Below, in pieces: positions 21,461-33,200 of a DNA stretch of 64,000 nucleotides. The DNA lies in assembly GCA_036365455.1 (NCBI GenBank), contig JAWQUS010000022.1, positions 7,688,001 to 7,752,000 of the forward strand, given 5' to 3'. How positions within the stretch are numbered: the stretch's first letter is position 1; every line of letters begins with the position of its first letter. The translations under genes and the position numbers were made by a program. The DNA comes from Macrosoma leucophasiata (Eukaryota > Arthropoda > Insecta > Lepidoptera > Hedylidae). Below the pieces are notes generated by a model. That model ran no database searches, had not been told where the DNA came from, and saw only the letters and a list, made by a program, of their open reading frames with translations.

Positions 21461-21924
21461 CTATACGTAGTATTATTACATATTCCCTGCAAATTCAAAT
21501 TCAAAACATTTATTTCAAATTGCTCTACAAGGACACTTTTGCATTGTCGGGTTATAAGCTACCTAGAGAGAATGACTTATAATAATATTTCAATAGGTAT
21601 TAATAAATACCAATTTAATAATAATATTTAACCGATACGTGAATCATCAAATTTTTCAATTCCTTCATGGAAGAAAATGAAAAATCTGTTCGTCATAATC
21701 ATAGTCATTCACTTAGCAGAGTTCCAAGTGCCGGCACTACTGAGAAGAACTCCGCCACCCAACAAACTCAGCATGTTGCTCTTTTGTCAAAACCTTAGAT
21801 TTAATACAAATATTACTAAATAAAATAAAGATAATGTGAACGTCCATGGCATATAAATATTTGCATATAAACACATACGCAAATACCCATCAACAGCTTA
21901 ATATCGTGATAGAAAATAACACCT
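21461..21924. other. Mixed LINE-derived sequence
   Basis: Contains TTCAAATTCAAAACATTTAT and a piece like the LINE 3' UTR (CAGAGTTCCAAGTGCCGGCA) also seen at 42060. No gene seen. Confidence 0.4.
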
Positions 21925-22230
21925 GCAAATCACAACAGACCAGTCCCCACAATCAGCACCTGTTCACGAGTATGACGCATGTGGCAGCCATTGCTCTCCT
22001 CGACCATTTTGAAGGGAAGTGAGCTGCCGCGGACACTCCGCCAAAATTCCATACAAACGCTTAATTTGGTCTCTATTACAGAGACATCAATCAGTGACGT
22101 GTATTTACACGTGCACCTGTGTGCGTAGCACGTAGAAAATACCAACTGTCGCCAGGGAGGAGGTTAGGTGATGCGGGGAAATCGGGCGGGACGTCGAAGT
22201 GTCCATTCTATACGTAGTATTATTACAATA
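21925..22230 (-). repeat. Repeat family E (copy)
   Basis: The complement of the unit with CACGTGCACCTGTGTGCGTA, ending TAGAATGGACACTTCGACG. Confidence 0.65.
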
Positions 22231-22367
22231 TTCTCTGCCCACGCGAACGGAGTCGCGGCCACAGCTAGTTCTCAAATACAGTCTAGCTAACTCATTAAGA
22301 CGCGCATCCTTCATGAATCGCTGCATAAGGATAGGTAGGGAAAGGTTCCTTGTAGCACGGTTAAGGA

Positions 22368-22676
22368 CAGTGGCGGATTCACAAATTTGCCGCCGATAGG
22401 CTATTATTTTTGCCGCCCCTATATTTTGATATCGTAGTTTACAATCATATCAATTAGGTATATTTTCTATCAATAAAATTTCAACTTTATGTTTTATGCT
22501 TCATTATCCTGAAGTTGATTTTTTCGATGGTTAGAATCATTGGGAACTATGATCTGAGCCATTTTAACAGTAATTTTGTAGATAGAAAAAAAAAATTATG
22601 AACTAATTCTGCCGCCCCTTAAAAATTTGCCGCCCTAGGCTCCAGCTTACTCAGCCTGCTGGTAAATCCACCACTG
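22368..22676. mobile_element. hAT-like MITE (CAGTGGCGGA ends)
   Basis: 309 bp from CAGTGGCGGATTCAC to GGTAAATCCACCACTG, flanked by perfect 8-bp GTTAAGGA at 22360-22367 and 22677-22684. CAGTGG termini and 8-bp duplications are typical of hAT. No ORF. Confidence 0.9.
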
Positions 22677-22884
22677 GTTAAGGATAATATAATATTTTTT
22701 TAGCTTGTAAATGGACATGTATATCAATTGTTATTCACTTGAATTTATTTTGTTTGCGTTTGGCCTAAATGAATAAATGAATAAATGGATGTACTATTTA
22801 TTTTTCGCAATAACACATGCGACTGAACTTAATTAAGAAATTAAAGAAAAAACGGATGATTTTCATTTTTTTTCTTTAATTTCT

Positions 22885-23244
22885 GAATAAATAAAGAATC
22901 ATGGCTAGTTTCATACATTGATTTGTACAAAAAAAGTTACAAGAAAAAGGTACAAGGTAAAACAGATTAGTAATATTATCTAGAGAACCTAAAGAACATT
23001 TTCTGGTATTTAAAATAGTTTTAAATCACCGGAATAAAAATCGTCTTTCCTAACAACAGTAGAAGCACTCCATACTAAAGCTCAATTTCAAACTTTTTAT
23101 TCCGGAGAGTTAAGAATATTATAAGTAGGTATCAGGAAATGTTGTTTAGGTTCACTGGATAATATTTCCATGCTGATTTACCGTGTACCTTTTTTTTCAT
23201 TTTTTCTGCACAAATCTTGCCATGATTCTCTCTGATTCTGATTT
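22885..23244 (+). repeat. Unclassified 350-bp repeat (copy 1 of 2)
   Basis: Near identical to 60528-60878: both contain GAATAAATAAAGAATCATGG, AACGGATTAG- or AACAGATTAG-type sequence and TTTCAAACTTTTTATTCCGG. No tRNA box, poly-A tail or clear inverted ends. Confidence 0.75.
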
Positions 23245-23331
23245 TGATAATGTGTACAATGTGGTTGTGCTTTTAGCAGGGATGTGTATACCTACACACA
23301 GCTGGCATAGAGAGAAGAGTACTAATATAAT

Positions 23332-23660
23332 AATGGCAACCCTTGAAACGTCCCACTGCTGGGCACGAGTGTCTCCCCTTTTTGGGGGGAGGCTTGGAAC
23401 TTAAGCCACCACGCTGCTCCAATGCGGGTTGGTGGAGTTAAGGGTTAGTGGTCAACCCGCTGTCGGATTTTCAAACCGCCCATAAGGCCCTCGACAAGGT
23501 TTAACGAATGCTATCTATCGATAGCAACCGGGACCGACGGCTTAACGTGCCCTCCGAAGCACGGAAACGCGCATTTTAATTTGCTACTAGCGGTCACCAA
23601 TCACACACCCGACCGCGCCCGTATCGCTTAACCGAGTATATCGCTTATGTTCTACATCAG
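23332..23660 (+). repeat. Repeat family B (copy)
   Basis: Starts ATGGCAACCCTTGAAACGTC and contains CTATCTATCGATAGCAACCG. Confidence 0.75.
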
Positions 23661-24439
23661 TCTTCTTCGATCATAAATTGATCTCCACTAGCGTATTCGG
23701 AGGGTCCGATAATTTCGGAATTAGGTTAACGGGCATAAAACTCAGTGCAAATTCGCAGATTTATAATTATTATAAAATCGTGTGTTCACAGTTTAAAGGT
23801 AAGAGCACAGATCACTATACTACACGTATTTCATTAGACTATGATACTAGTCTACGGTAAGAGAGTAATGAAGAAATCGTCATGTGTTCTTCAATTGTTT
23901 TTAAAATAAACATTTTTCTTTTAAATATTGCTTCGGCCAGTCATGGCCGCGCTAATTCGTATTAGGCCCAGTAAAAACTCTTTGGACGCCCGGCAAATCA
24001 AATTAGTGCTAGCGATACACATCAGCCATTAAACATTCAATCCGGGGGGGGACAAAATAATGAAGAACCAAAATTAAAAGTTTTCACCAGTACCTACTAT
24101 GTTAAGCTACCAAATGCGGCTATTTGAAACGCAGTGAAATAGGCTCAATTTTTTTTTATTTGGCTTAGCACCGACTTCTAACCTTTATGTAGGTAGGTAC
24201 GTAGACCATATTAAAGTAATTGTATTATAATAATTAATATTCTTTAGAACGCCTTGTCAAATAAAAATGCGATACTTCGACTTTGATAGCTATAGGAAAA
24301 CAAATATTTATTTGCCACTAAAAGATAAAAGGCAGATGCTTTAATTTTAAAACTAAATAATTCAATTGAATAAATTAAAATTTAGATACAAATGGAAAAA
24401 TAATCAAAATAATATCTTTAACATACGTATATATATATA
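23661..24439. other. Intergenic stretch, nothing recognised
   Basis: AT-rich, with no ORF over 60 codons that looks real and no matching repeat elsewhere in the window. Confidence 0.4.
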
Positions 24440-24643
24440 CTTGTTGACCCGGCAAACTTCATAATGCCTCAGAATGAAATAATGTGTCAAAGGTTTGATA
24501 AATAAGGACAATTTCCCCTCAATTTCTTCATATTTTCTTACCTTTCAAACGTTTCCTGGACTTCCAAAAATTATTCAAAACCAAAATTAGCCAAATCGGT
24601 CCAGCCGTTCTCGAGTTTTAGCGAGACTAACGAACAGCAATTG

Positions 24644-24645
<2 letters not shown>

Positions 24646-24694
<49 letters not shown>
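24646..24694. repeat. (TA)n microsatellite
   Basis: About 24 TA dinucleotides, almost uninterrupted, at the end of the repeat carrying GTCCAGCCGTTCTCGAG. Confidence 0.95.
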
Positions 24695-24698
<4 letters not shown>

Positions 24699-24714
24699 TA
24701 TACGAGGAAATGAG

Positions 24715-26720
24715 ACATTCTACTGATATACCTTTTACATTAGTTTATTACATTTAGTTTTATCTTAGTGATATTCTTGACTTTACATATATTTTTTATC
24801 TTGTTTGACATGTATATCAATTTGTGGGGTACCGATTGGCTCGCATCAAAATGAAATCACAATCAATTTTAAATGGACTGTAATTTTCGAAGTCTACAAT
24901 AACCTTTCTATTCTAACTTAATCACTAGCTTACTTCACTACGTACTAGCTAACTAGCGAACCAGGGTCTGGTACTAATCTACACTATCACTGACTGGCAA
25001 TACCTTCACGGTCTGGAAGCACTTTTCTTGCTGAGAATCGAACGAGGACAAATTTGCACTGAAACGTGCCGATTTTTATATGCTTCCAAACCGTCTCCCT
25101 CCATGTAGAAATTCCGTGACACGCCCCAAACACGGAAAGTCCCGAAGGTCTGGGTCGACAGAGATAGGACTCTAAAAGGCTGCTTAGACGCTCTAAATTA
25201 CCACAACCGTCATACGTCTCTGCCGACCCATCTTTGCCTTGCTACAATGCATACACAATATCTCTTTATTTAATAAAATTTCTTATACAACACTTATACA
25301 AACTTAATTCTATATATTATATATTATTAAAGTGTCTACTTGCCTAAAACACATAATTTTTAGGGGCTCTGTCATGCTCTATCATCAATGACACGATTAA
25401 ATATCGCTAGCCAAACCTAAGTCAAACTTAAAACCGAAAACGGCATCTGCCTATCCCCTTTACTTTACGAGTGAGAGGCAATTTTGTTATCAAGAAACAA
25501 TAATATTATAAAGTACAAGCTCATTGTCAACCAAGATTAGGTACATTCTTAACTCAAGGCATTATTAACTTACGGCATTATTAACTCAAAGTAGGGAACT
25601 TTGAGTTAACTTACAGATTTTCAAATATACTTCCCTGAGGGGGCATCAAAAATACATCTCGTACATATCTTTCAGCTTGGTATCTTTCTTATTTACGGAA
25701 ATACGGCGACTTTCACCTCTCTCTTCATACAAAACATCGTATTCAACATCAGCTGTGATTACATAATAAATCCAAACTACCCACGTACAAGTTGAGATTT
25801 CTAAGCGGAATTTTCCATACAAAGATGTGATACAATTTCTTAAATTTCTTAACTTTCTACGCGTTATACACCGTCGTCAATCCGTGTACATACCCAGGCC
25901 AGCGTGTGTGTGGTAAATATGTAATAAAATACCTAAGTTAATTTTTCATGCAAAATTTATCTCATAGTATCTACTCAACTGCCTATGCCATGCGTGGGGG
26001 TGGTCGTGAATATGCATAATCAGTCATTATTACGCCGAGCTCTGCCACAGAATGAGCTCTCAAAAAGTGCGCCGCGTATTTACGCTTCCTCCGCGTCGCT
26101 TCCCCGCACCTCCCTCCGCCGGCGTCGAGCCCTCCCAGGCGGATCAGGTGCTCTGTCGGCCACCTCTCCGTGGACGACCCTCTCGACCAAGCGAAAATAC
26201 CTACTCTCTCAAATCTAATCTTTCATATGGCAATCGCTTGATAACAACTTTCTTATCATTGTGTTCAAATATTACACGTCTACTACGAGAACCTAACGAG
26301 TTACATCTATTTTAATTTACCGCAGCACCTCTAGCGGCCATTACAAGCTTTACTAGCTTGTAAAAACTATGTAACGAGATCACACCTTTCTGATACAATA
26401 AATGACTCCTTACAATACCTATTGTCTCGTTATTTTAATAACTCATATTCTTATGCCTTTTAACCTACGTTTCAGCTTACAAATACTACCTAACTCAATA
26501 CTATGACTGCCGTCAGCGCCATACTTGTCAGCGGCGGGTAGCAGCACTATTGACTCTAACAATTTAATAAAGGAATTACTGCGCCCATTGATTCTATGCT
26601 TTACACAATTGTTGTTCACTTTAATTTATTTTGTTTGTTTTTTGACGTGTCATAAGAGGTGCCTGTCGCCCTAAATGAAGACGGCGACCGATCTCCCGAA
26701 TAAAAGAAATAGAAACAGAC
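24715..26720 (+). mobile_element. LINE 3' UTR fragment split by a putative LTR
   Basis: 24715-24822 and 26611-26720 are continuous in the uninterrupted copy at 30543-30712 (TCTTGTTTGACATGTATATC, then TGTTGTTCACTTTAATTTA). Confidence 0.8.
24823..26605. mobile_element. Putative solo LTR, 1783 bp, TG...CA
   Basis: The insertion begins TGTGGGGTACC and ends GCTTTACA, so its ends are TGT/ACA. A perfect 5-bp duplication CAATT lies at 24818-24822 and 26606-26610. AATAAA occurs near 26396. There is no gag-pol coding and no internal duplicate of the ends, so a solo LTR (class unknown) is the best reading. ORFs inside it look spurious. Confidence 0.75.
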
Positions 26721-26852
26721 GTTCAACTCCCAGCAGTCTCCACAGCAATAGGCATTAAAAAGGAACCCAGGAGGGGAGCATACTTAACCAATTTCTTAAT
26801 GGCACCTCTGCCGCACCAGCAGCCTCTAAACGTACGGCCCAAGTTACTAGTA

Positions 26853-27215
26853 TACCTGAAGATGTTCAAAGTCTTTCGATTAATAAATTTAAGAAAATTA
26901 TCAAAAAACGCTTATACATGTGCAACTATTATAAAACATGTGATTATCTTAATGACACTACACCATGGGATTGAAGCAATCGCTCACAGGCTATTTCGAA
27001 AATCTGTACTTTGGATTTACAGACTGTATTAGATTTAACTTTAAATTCAAAAGAGCTGTACTGAGTTTCTTCAGTGGCGGAGTTCTTCTCAGTATTGACT
27101 GCCCTTGGAATTCTACCAAGTGAATAACCTTTATTATGACGACAAATTCATTCTTTCTCCGTTTCTTTTGAAATGGGGAAATGGAGGAATTTGTAAATAA
27201 TTGATGCTTTCCATA
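26853..27215 (+). mobile_element. LINE 3' fragment (same family as 20296)
   Basis: Repeats CCTGAAGATGTTCAAAGTCT, found at 21232, with a few substitutions, then continues into the 3' UTR. Confidence 0.8.
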
Positions 27216-27536
27216 TTATACAAAATTGTTCAGTTTCTATTTAATTTATTATGTGTTTTTGATTATTATTAGTGGTTATTCACTCTAGGTTAGTTTTAAA
27301 AAAACGACGATGTAAAAGTGCTCTCCAGGAGCCTAATTATATGAAATAAATGAATAAACTGAATAAACTGATTGCAAAGGTACACATGTCGCGTCCCAGA
27401 GAAGGCATTTGCTCTTCTCCCAAGGAACAAACGTGAGAGCGTGAGGCCATCGGGTCTTTTACCGTCCGTACGACTAAGGCCCGGGGGTTCCAATAAGCAG
27501 GGAACGTTACATGAAATAAGGGCCCTTCGAATTATG

Positions 27537-27770
27537 CATAGAGCAACACCGGAGGGGAGTAGCCATATGCAGGCTTTCCCCTCTGTCAAAGTACAAGCCC
27601 AAATGAGGCTATACCTGTCGTATGTTCAAATGTGTGCGTGAAATTGTTTCTGTATTTTGTTAAAGTCAAGGTGTGAGTTTCAAAAAATGACAGACTGTTT
27701 TGCATCGGTAATACACGCTATGGCTACTCCACTCCGGTTCGCCGCGACCGGTGGGCCGCATTGCTCTATG
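27537..27770 (+). mobile_element. hAT-like MITE family F (copy 3)
   Basis: 234 bp with CATAGAGCAACACCGG at the left and ATTGCTCTATG at the right. Perfect 8-bp duplications GAATTATG lie at 27529-27536 and 27771-27778. Confidence 0.92.
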
Positions 27771-27814
27771 GAATTATGTAATTTAATGCGTGGTGACGTG
27801 GGAGGTAAGGGAAA

Positions 27815-28123
27815 ACTGCCTCGGCAGCCTAGTGGTAGCAGGCCACTACTACTAAGCTGAGGTCCTGGGTTCGATTCTCGGGTAGGGGGTCATCAGAGAT
27901 AATGGTGTAAAGTCCATTATCTCTGGTTCTATTGGGATTTTTCCAATTTTCTGGCAATTTCCCAGTACCTCGAAGTTTGGTAATGTGCCCGGAGATGTCA
28001 ATGGACTCGCCACCTGTACATGGGCCAAAACGTAACCGGCGAATCGTGGGTGTTTGCATGTATGCTTGAATGCATGCATTTACCTCTGCCTACCCCTTCG
28101 GGGATTACAGGCGTGAAGTAACG
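27815..28123 (+). mobile_element. SINE-1, full length (reference copy)
   Basis: About 309 bp: tRNA-like head with A box (AGCCTAGTGGTAGCAGG) and B box (GGTTCGATTCT), a unique body, and the LINE-A-like tail CTCTGCCTACCCCTTCGGGG with GGCGTGAAGTAACG. Confidence 0.88.
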
Positions 28124-28294
28124 TTTTTTTTTCTATTCTAATCGAAATAATCACGAAAGCATTTGAGTTAGATGGTCGGGTCAGGTCCCCATGAAGTGGA
28201 CCGACGGCCTTGAAGGTTGCGGGTAATCACTGGATGAGGATGGCTGTAGCGGCGCGGGAACGGCGATAAATTAAGTTTTTTTTTTTTTTTTTAT

Positions 28295-28510
28295 GTTATA
28301 AAAGTGGCAAACAAGCGTGCAGTTCACATTGATGTTAAGTGATGACTGCAGCCTATAGACACTTACACAATGACCAGAGGTCAAAATGTAAATGCGCTGC
28401 CACTCCTGAGGCATTAGGTGTTATGCCTCTGTGCCGGAAATTACAGAGCCGTACATTACCACCTGACCGGAACACGATAGTGCTGAACACTACCATTTAA
28501 CGGCAAGTAT
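28295..28510 (+). repeat. Repeat family C (copy)
   Basis: Preceded by a T run and TTATGTTATAAAAGTGG; carries CTGTGCCGGAAATTACAGAG and GAACACGATAGTGCTGAAC. Confidence 0.72.
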
Positions 28511-29034
28511 ATTAAGTGGACTGTATATTATTATTAGATGGTTCCCAGGGATGGATGGAAAAAATGAATTCAGAACTCGTACGCACCTACCTTGTTCTTC
28601 TATTCTTCAATCTGGACTTGGTGCATGGCGGCGGTGGCGTGGCGAACCTTTATCCGCGTTTATTCACGTAATCACCACACTTATGATTATTTGTTTATCA
28701 CAATAGTTTATAGGCCTTATATTTTATTGAGATATTATAATATTTTTACACACACGAGGTAAACAGCGGTTACAGCGGAATAAAAGCACGAAGCGCGAAC
28801 AGCGGAGAGCAACGGCGGATGATGACAGACGGTGTCTTACTGTTCGGTGCGCACAGGAAGGTGGGAGAGGAAAAATACAGGAAATAAGATCTACCCCCAA
28901 GTATTTATAATAACGGAGGTAACAATGGCCAAGAGTAATTCGTAGTGACGATCTTTGGGAGAGGCTTTTGTCGAACAGAAGATGTCTTTGGGCTGATCTT
29001 TATTCTTTCTTTCTGGGTACGTTTTTATTTGATG
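28511..29034. other. Intergenic stretch with moderate GC
   Basis: 28610-28880 is more GC-rich than its surroundings (AGCGGAGAGCAACGGCGG) and unmatched elsewhere in the window. It could be regulatory or an unknown element. The part at 28935-28990 resembles an RTE LINE tail. No ORF supported. Confidence 0.35.
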
Positions 29035-29240
29035 GTGGTGGCAAACAAGGATGCAGTACACATTAATGTTAAGTGAAGACTGCAGCCTATAGACATCTAC
29101 ACAATATCCAGAGGTCAAAGTGCAGACGCGTTGCCACCCCCGAGGATTAAGATCTTTTGCCTCTGTTAAAGTTATTACGGGACCATACATTACCATCTAA
29201 CCGGAACACGATAGTGCTGAACACTACCATTTGGCGGTAG
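29035..29240 (+). repeat. Repeat family C (diverged copy)
   Basis: Matches GGCAAACAAGGATGCAGTAC and GAACACGATAGTGCTGAAC. A minus fragment follows at 29425-29505 after a degenerate GGTACATTGTGAGAAAG-type repeat (29290-29385). Confidence 0.7.
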
Positions 29241-29648
29241 ACATATTAGATAGTGCCTAGTTAAGTAAAGTTAGGTAGTATAAGATACATTGTAAGAGAG
29301 GTACATATATAGAAAGGTACATTGTGAGAAAGATACATCGTGAAAAAGGTACATTTTGAGAAAGGTGCATTATGCGACTGATACACAGCATTGTGGTAAG
29401 ACGGTCTTATAAAAAAAATTCGTGTGGGTGTCTATAGGCTGCAGTCATCACTTGACATCAACGTGAACTGCAGACTTGTTTGCCACTTTCATTATTTAAA
29501 AAAAATATCTGCCTTAATGACGAACAACATTGTTATTGGCGTTTTTGGAGAGGCTGTTCAGCAATGTGATGATGTGTCAGGAGAAATAAAAACAAGCTGT
29601 TTCACATTGCAAATTTTATTTCTTCTCTCCAAATCATTGAGTGGTATA

Positions 29649-29881
29649 GGTCGCGCCAGGTAAAAAGAACGCTGGCGGTCAAGCTGCGCAGTAGACGATT
29701 TATCGATCTATTTGGTGGTATGAGGTGCGGCGTTTTCAATCTGCCTACCAATACACGAAACCGCAAGCGAAAGCTAGATCAAAAATAAACCAATAGGGCT
29801 AGTACTTTCGTGCGCGAGTGTACCGATGCGCGAACACATCCCTTCTACTTTCTTCCAGCGTTCTTTTTACGTGGCGCGACC
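29649..29881 (+). mobile_element. MITE family J (copy 1), in the FAR-A 3' region
   Basis: Inverted ends GGTCGCGCCAGGTAAAAAG and (complement) GGTCGCGCCACGTAAAAAG, flanked by TATA on both sides. About 233 bp, without ORF. It lies 20 bp downstream of the FAR-A stop, so it is probably in its 3' UTR. Copy 2 is at 41018-41247, inverted. Confidence 0.82.
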
Positions 29882-29901
29882 TATATGCCATGATTATTAT
29901 T

Positions 29902-30268
29902 TTACACAAACAAGTTAATAATACTACAAACCAACCAGTATTGAAAGAGGATGAACTTATAAATAGCATAAATATAGAGCACCATGAAAGTATAATTTGC
30001 AATGCCTAGCCAAAATTGTTTTTTAAGAGCATACGTGGTGCCCTTCAAACCATCACGCACTATATACTTTCTAGCGCCATATAACCAACGCAAAAAGTAT
30101 TTCCGCCATATCACTGATTCCACGTCAAAATGGAATATTTCTTTATCAACTTCTGTTAGCTCTTGAAATAATTTCAATGTGTTATTATCAGATATTTTCC
30201 ATTCGTTAATGGAAAAAAATGATAACGCTTCTGAGAGTGTGTCTATTTTCTTGTAAACTCGCACTAGC
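29902..30268 (-). CDS. FAR-A last exon (367 nt, stop TAA)
   Basis: It encodes R|LVRVYKKIDTLSEALSFFSI and the FAR C-terminal region with VIWRKYFLRWLYGARKYIV, then a strongly hydrophobic tail (TFMVLYIYAIYKFILFQYW and following) before TAA. The tail resembles the membrane anchor of insect FARs. A MITE starts 20 bp after the stop. Confidence 0.95.
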
Positions 30269-33200
30269 CTGAAAAAGACATACAGTTTATATTTAAAAAA
30301 AAACAGCGTGGTATGGTTCCACCAGTAGCGGACCAAGGTCATCGAAGGCCCGGGGTGTCATAAGGAGATCTCTAGGCTCCTCCCGCCCAGTGCAGGCATT
30401 ACAACCGTTAAAAGAGCCGACTGAGTTTTTTCCGGCAAGTTTTTCTCAGATCATATTGGCCTTTGGAACTTTGCCGGTGAATGACAAAGAATGACTCTTT
30501 TCCTTTTCTTTTTACTCTTTGTTATCAGTTTGTAAAGGGGAAATTCTACTGATATACTTTTTACATTAGTTTATTACATTTAGTTTTATCTTAGTGATAT
30601 TCTTGACTTTACATATATTTTTTATCTTGTTTGACATGTATATCTATTGTTGTTCACTTTAATTTATTTTGTTTGTTTTTTGACGTGTCTTAAGAGGTGC
30701 CTGTCACCCTAAATGAATAAATGAGTTTCTGATTCTGATTCTGATTCTGACCCTAGTCCGCCATAGAGTTCCAGTGGCCCTTATTATTTTAATTCCAATT
30801 CCAGATATCCTTACTGCTAATCCTATCTATCTATAATATAAAAATGAATCGCAAAATGTGTTGGTAAGCGCATAACTCAACAACGCCTTGACCAATTTGG
30901 CCAATTCTTTTTTTAATATGTTTGTTGAATTTCAAGGATGGTATGTACGGCGAGAAAAAGTCGAATAATTGCCGGAAAACCCCTAAAAACAGCCCTTTTC
31001 TTTTTCCCATACAAATGTTTTCTAACTAAAACGTAAAGTCAACTTGAGCTTTATTGCTGTTGCATAAAGTTCATATTAAATTACAAGCACTCACGGTTGT
31101 CTAAGCAATGTAGGTGTGTCCCTAACGTCAAAAAGTCAATTTGCACTTTATTACAGCTGAACAAAGTTCATACTAAAGAAAGGTTAAGGGCTCTTAAGAT
31201 TTTTCTTTTTTTGGAAATGTGCGATCAACCTCCTAAGAGAGGAGGTGATAGTTTGTACGGGTATTTTGTCAGTTTTTAATGCCTCAAAATTGGTTTACTG
31301 ACTCTTTTGTTGCATCAATATATTTTTTTAATCTTCTCTCAATCCCCTTAAAATGGGTAGGGAAGTTGGAATGGGACTTTCCGCAATTTTCAAGGTGGAA
31401 TATTAATGAACAGGCTCTAATTAAATAGATATTTTTGAAGTTATAGACGTTTTCGAAGCTAAGTTACACAAGCTATTAGTACTCCACAAAGAGGTACGCA
31501 ACGGGAAACTTGATTGGGACATTTCCACGGCATCGTAAATTATAAATAAGTTATTAAACGACATCCACGCGGGCGAAGCCGCGCATAAAGTTCATATTAA
31601 ATTACAAGCACTCACGGTTGTCTAAGCAATGTAGGTGTGTTCCTAACGTCAAAAAGTCAATTTGCACTTTATTACCGCAGTACAAAGTTCATATAAAAAA
31701 GAAAGGGAAAAATTAAGTGGTAAAATTTGTATGGAAAGTTTCTCATTCCTGAACTTAACAGTGTAAAAATATATAAATATGCAACCCGTTTTCCTTGGTC
31801 ACGGCATCACGCGTGAATGGCTGGACCGATTTCACTAATTCTTTTTTTGTTGTATTTCTTATTATTAGGAGAAGGTTCTTAAGGAAAAAAATATAAGAAA
31901 ATACCGAACCCAAATATGTGATTAGAAAAAATTTTGTCTGTCTGTCTGTCTGTTTGTTCAAGCATCACAGAAAAACTACCGGTCCGATTACAATGAAACT
32001 TGGTATGATTATACTTTAACCTTTGGCGCACAACACTGGGTACTTTTTATCCCGAAAAAATGTCTGTTTGTCTGTGTGTTTATACGCTAATATCAGAAAC
32101 GCCTTATTCGATTTGCGATTTTCACTAATATATTGTGGTAAGTTTCACATAGCATTTAGTGTTTGTTTCATGTCAATCGGTTCAGAAATTAAAAAGTTAC
32201 GTCTGTTTAAAGAATCATATCGAATATTTTTAAACTATTCTGTATCTATCTTCTATTTTTTAGGGTTCCTGTACCTAAAAGGTAAAGACGGACCTTATTA
32301 CTAATCCTCCGCTGTCTGTCTAACCGTCCGTCTGTCTGTCACCAGGCTGTATCTCATAAACAGTGATAGCTAGAAAGTTATTTTTTTTCACAAATTATGA
32401 ATTTCTGTTACTGCTGTAACGACAAAAGAAATACAAAAAATAAGAAATGTAAATATTAAGGAGTTCAAGGTGGCATGCAATAAACGTATTTTTTTTCGTA
32501 AATTTTTGCTCCTTATTTTGTGGCGTTAGTGGTGTTGGTGGTATTGGTGGTGTTGATAGTGGTGGTGGTGGTGGTGGCCTTGGTGGCGTAGGCGTTGTTG
32601 GTTACTCTGGTGGCGGTGTTGATGGCGTTGGTGGGGTGGTTTTTAGTCGCAATGGAGGCATTAGTGGCGTTGGTGATGTTGGTGGTGTTGCTGGTAGTTT
32701 TGGGGGCATTGGTTGTGGTGGTGGTGGTTTTTTTTTTATGTCATTAAGTTGACAGACAAGCAGACGGGCCACCTGATGGTAAGTGGTCACCGTCGCCTAT
32801 GAACACTTGCAACACCAGGGGAGTTGCCAACGCGCTGCCAACCCTGAAGGACTCTTTTGACGCCATTTTTGAAGAACCCCATATTGTAGCACCGAGGGAA
32901 CACCTCAGAGGGAATTTCGTTCACTAATTTACACGTCCTGGGCAGAAACGAATGAGAAAACCGCACCGTTGAGCACTGCCAGGTGTCCAGTCGGTGAGGG
33001 TGAAACTTCTCTCTTCGGCGGGTAGTACGGTGTAGGAAAAGAGACGGTGGCACCATGTCGAACAGTTCGACAGAGCACTCACCATTGTAGAGCGGTGACA
33101 GTGGTGGTGGTGACGATGGTGGTGGTAGTGTTGGTGGCAATAGTGGTTAAAAATGCACAACGTCAATATTCAATTTTCACATCATAATGAACCTTAGCAT

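Noticed and set aside
25985..26315. Overlapping ORFs inside the putative LTR
   Set aside because: Overlapping frames with no domain, in a GC-richer segment; LTR sequence explains them better.
30826..32345. Remote host exon in the large FAR-A intron
   Set aside because: ORFs here are short, motif-free, and overlap Helitron-like and other repeats; FAR-A is already complete without them.
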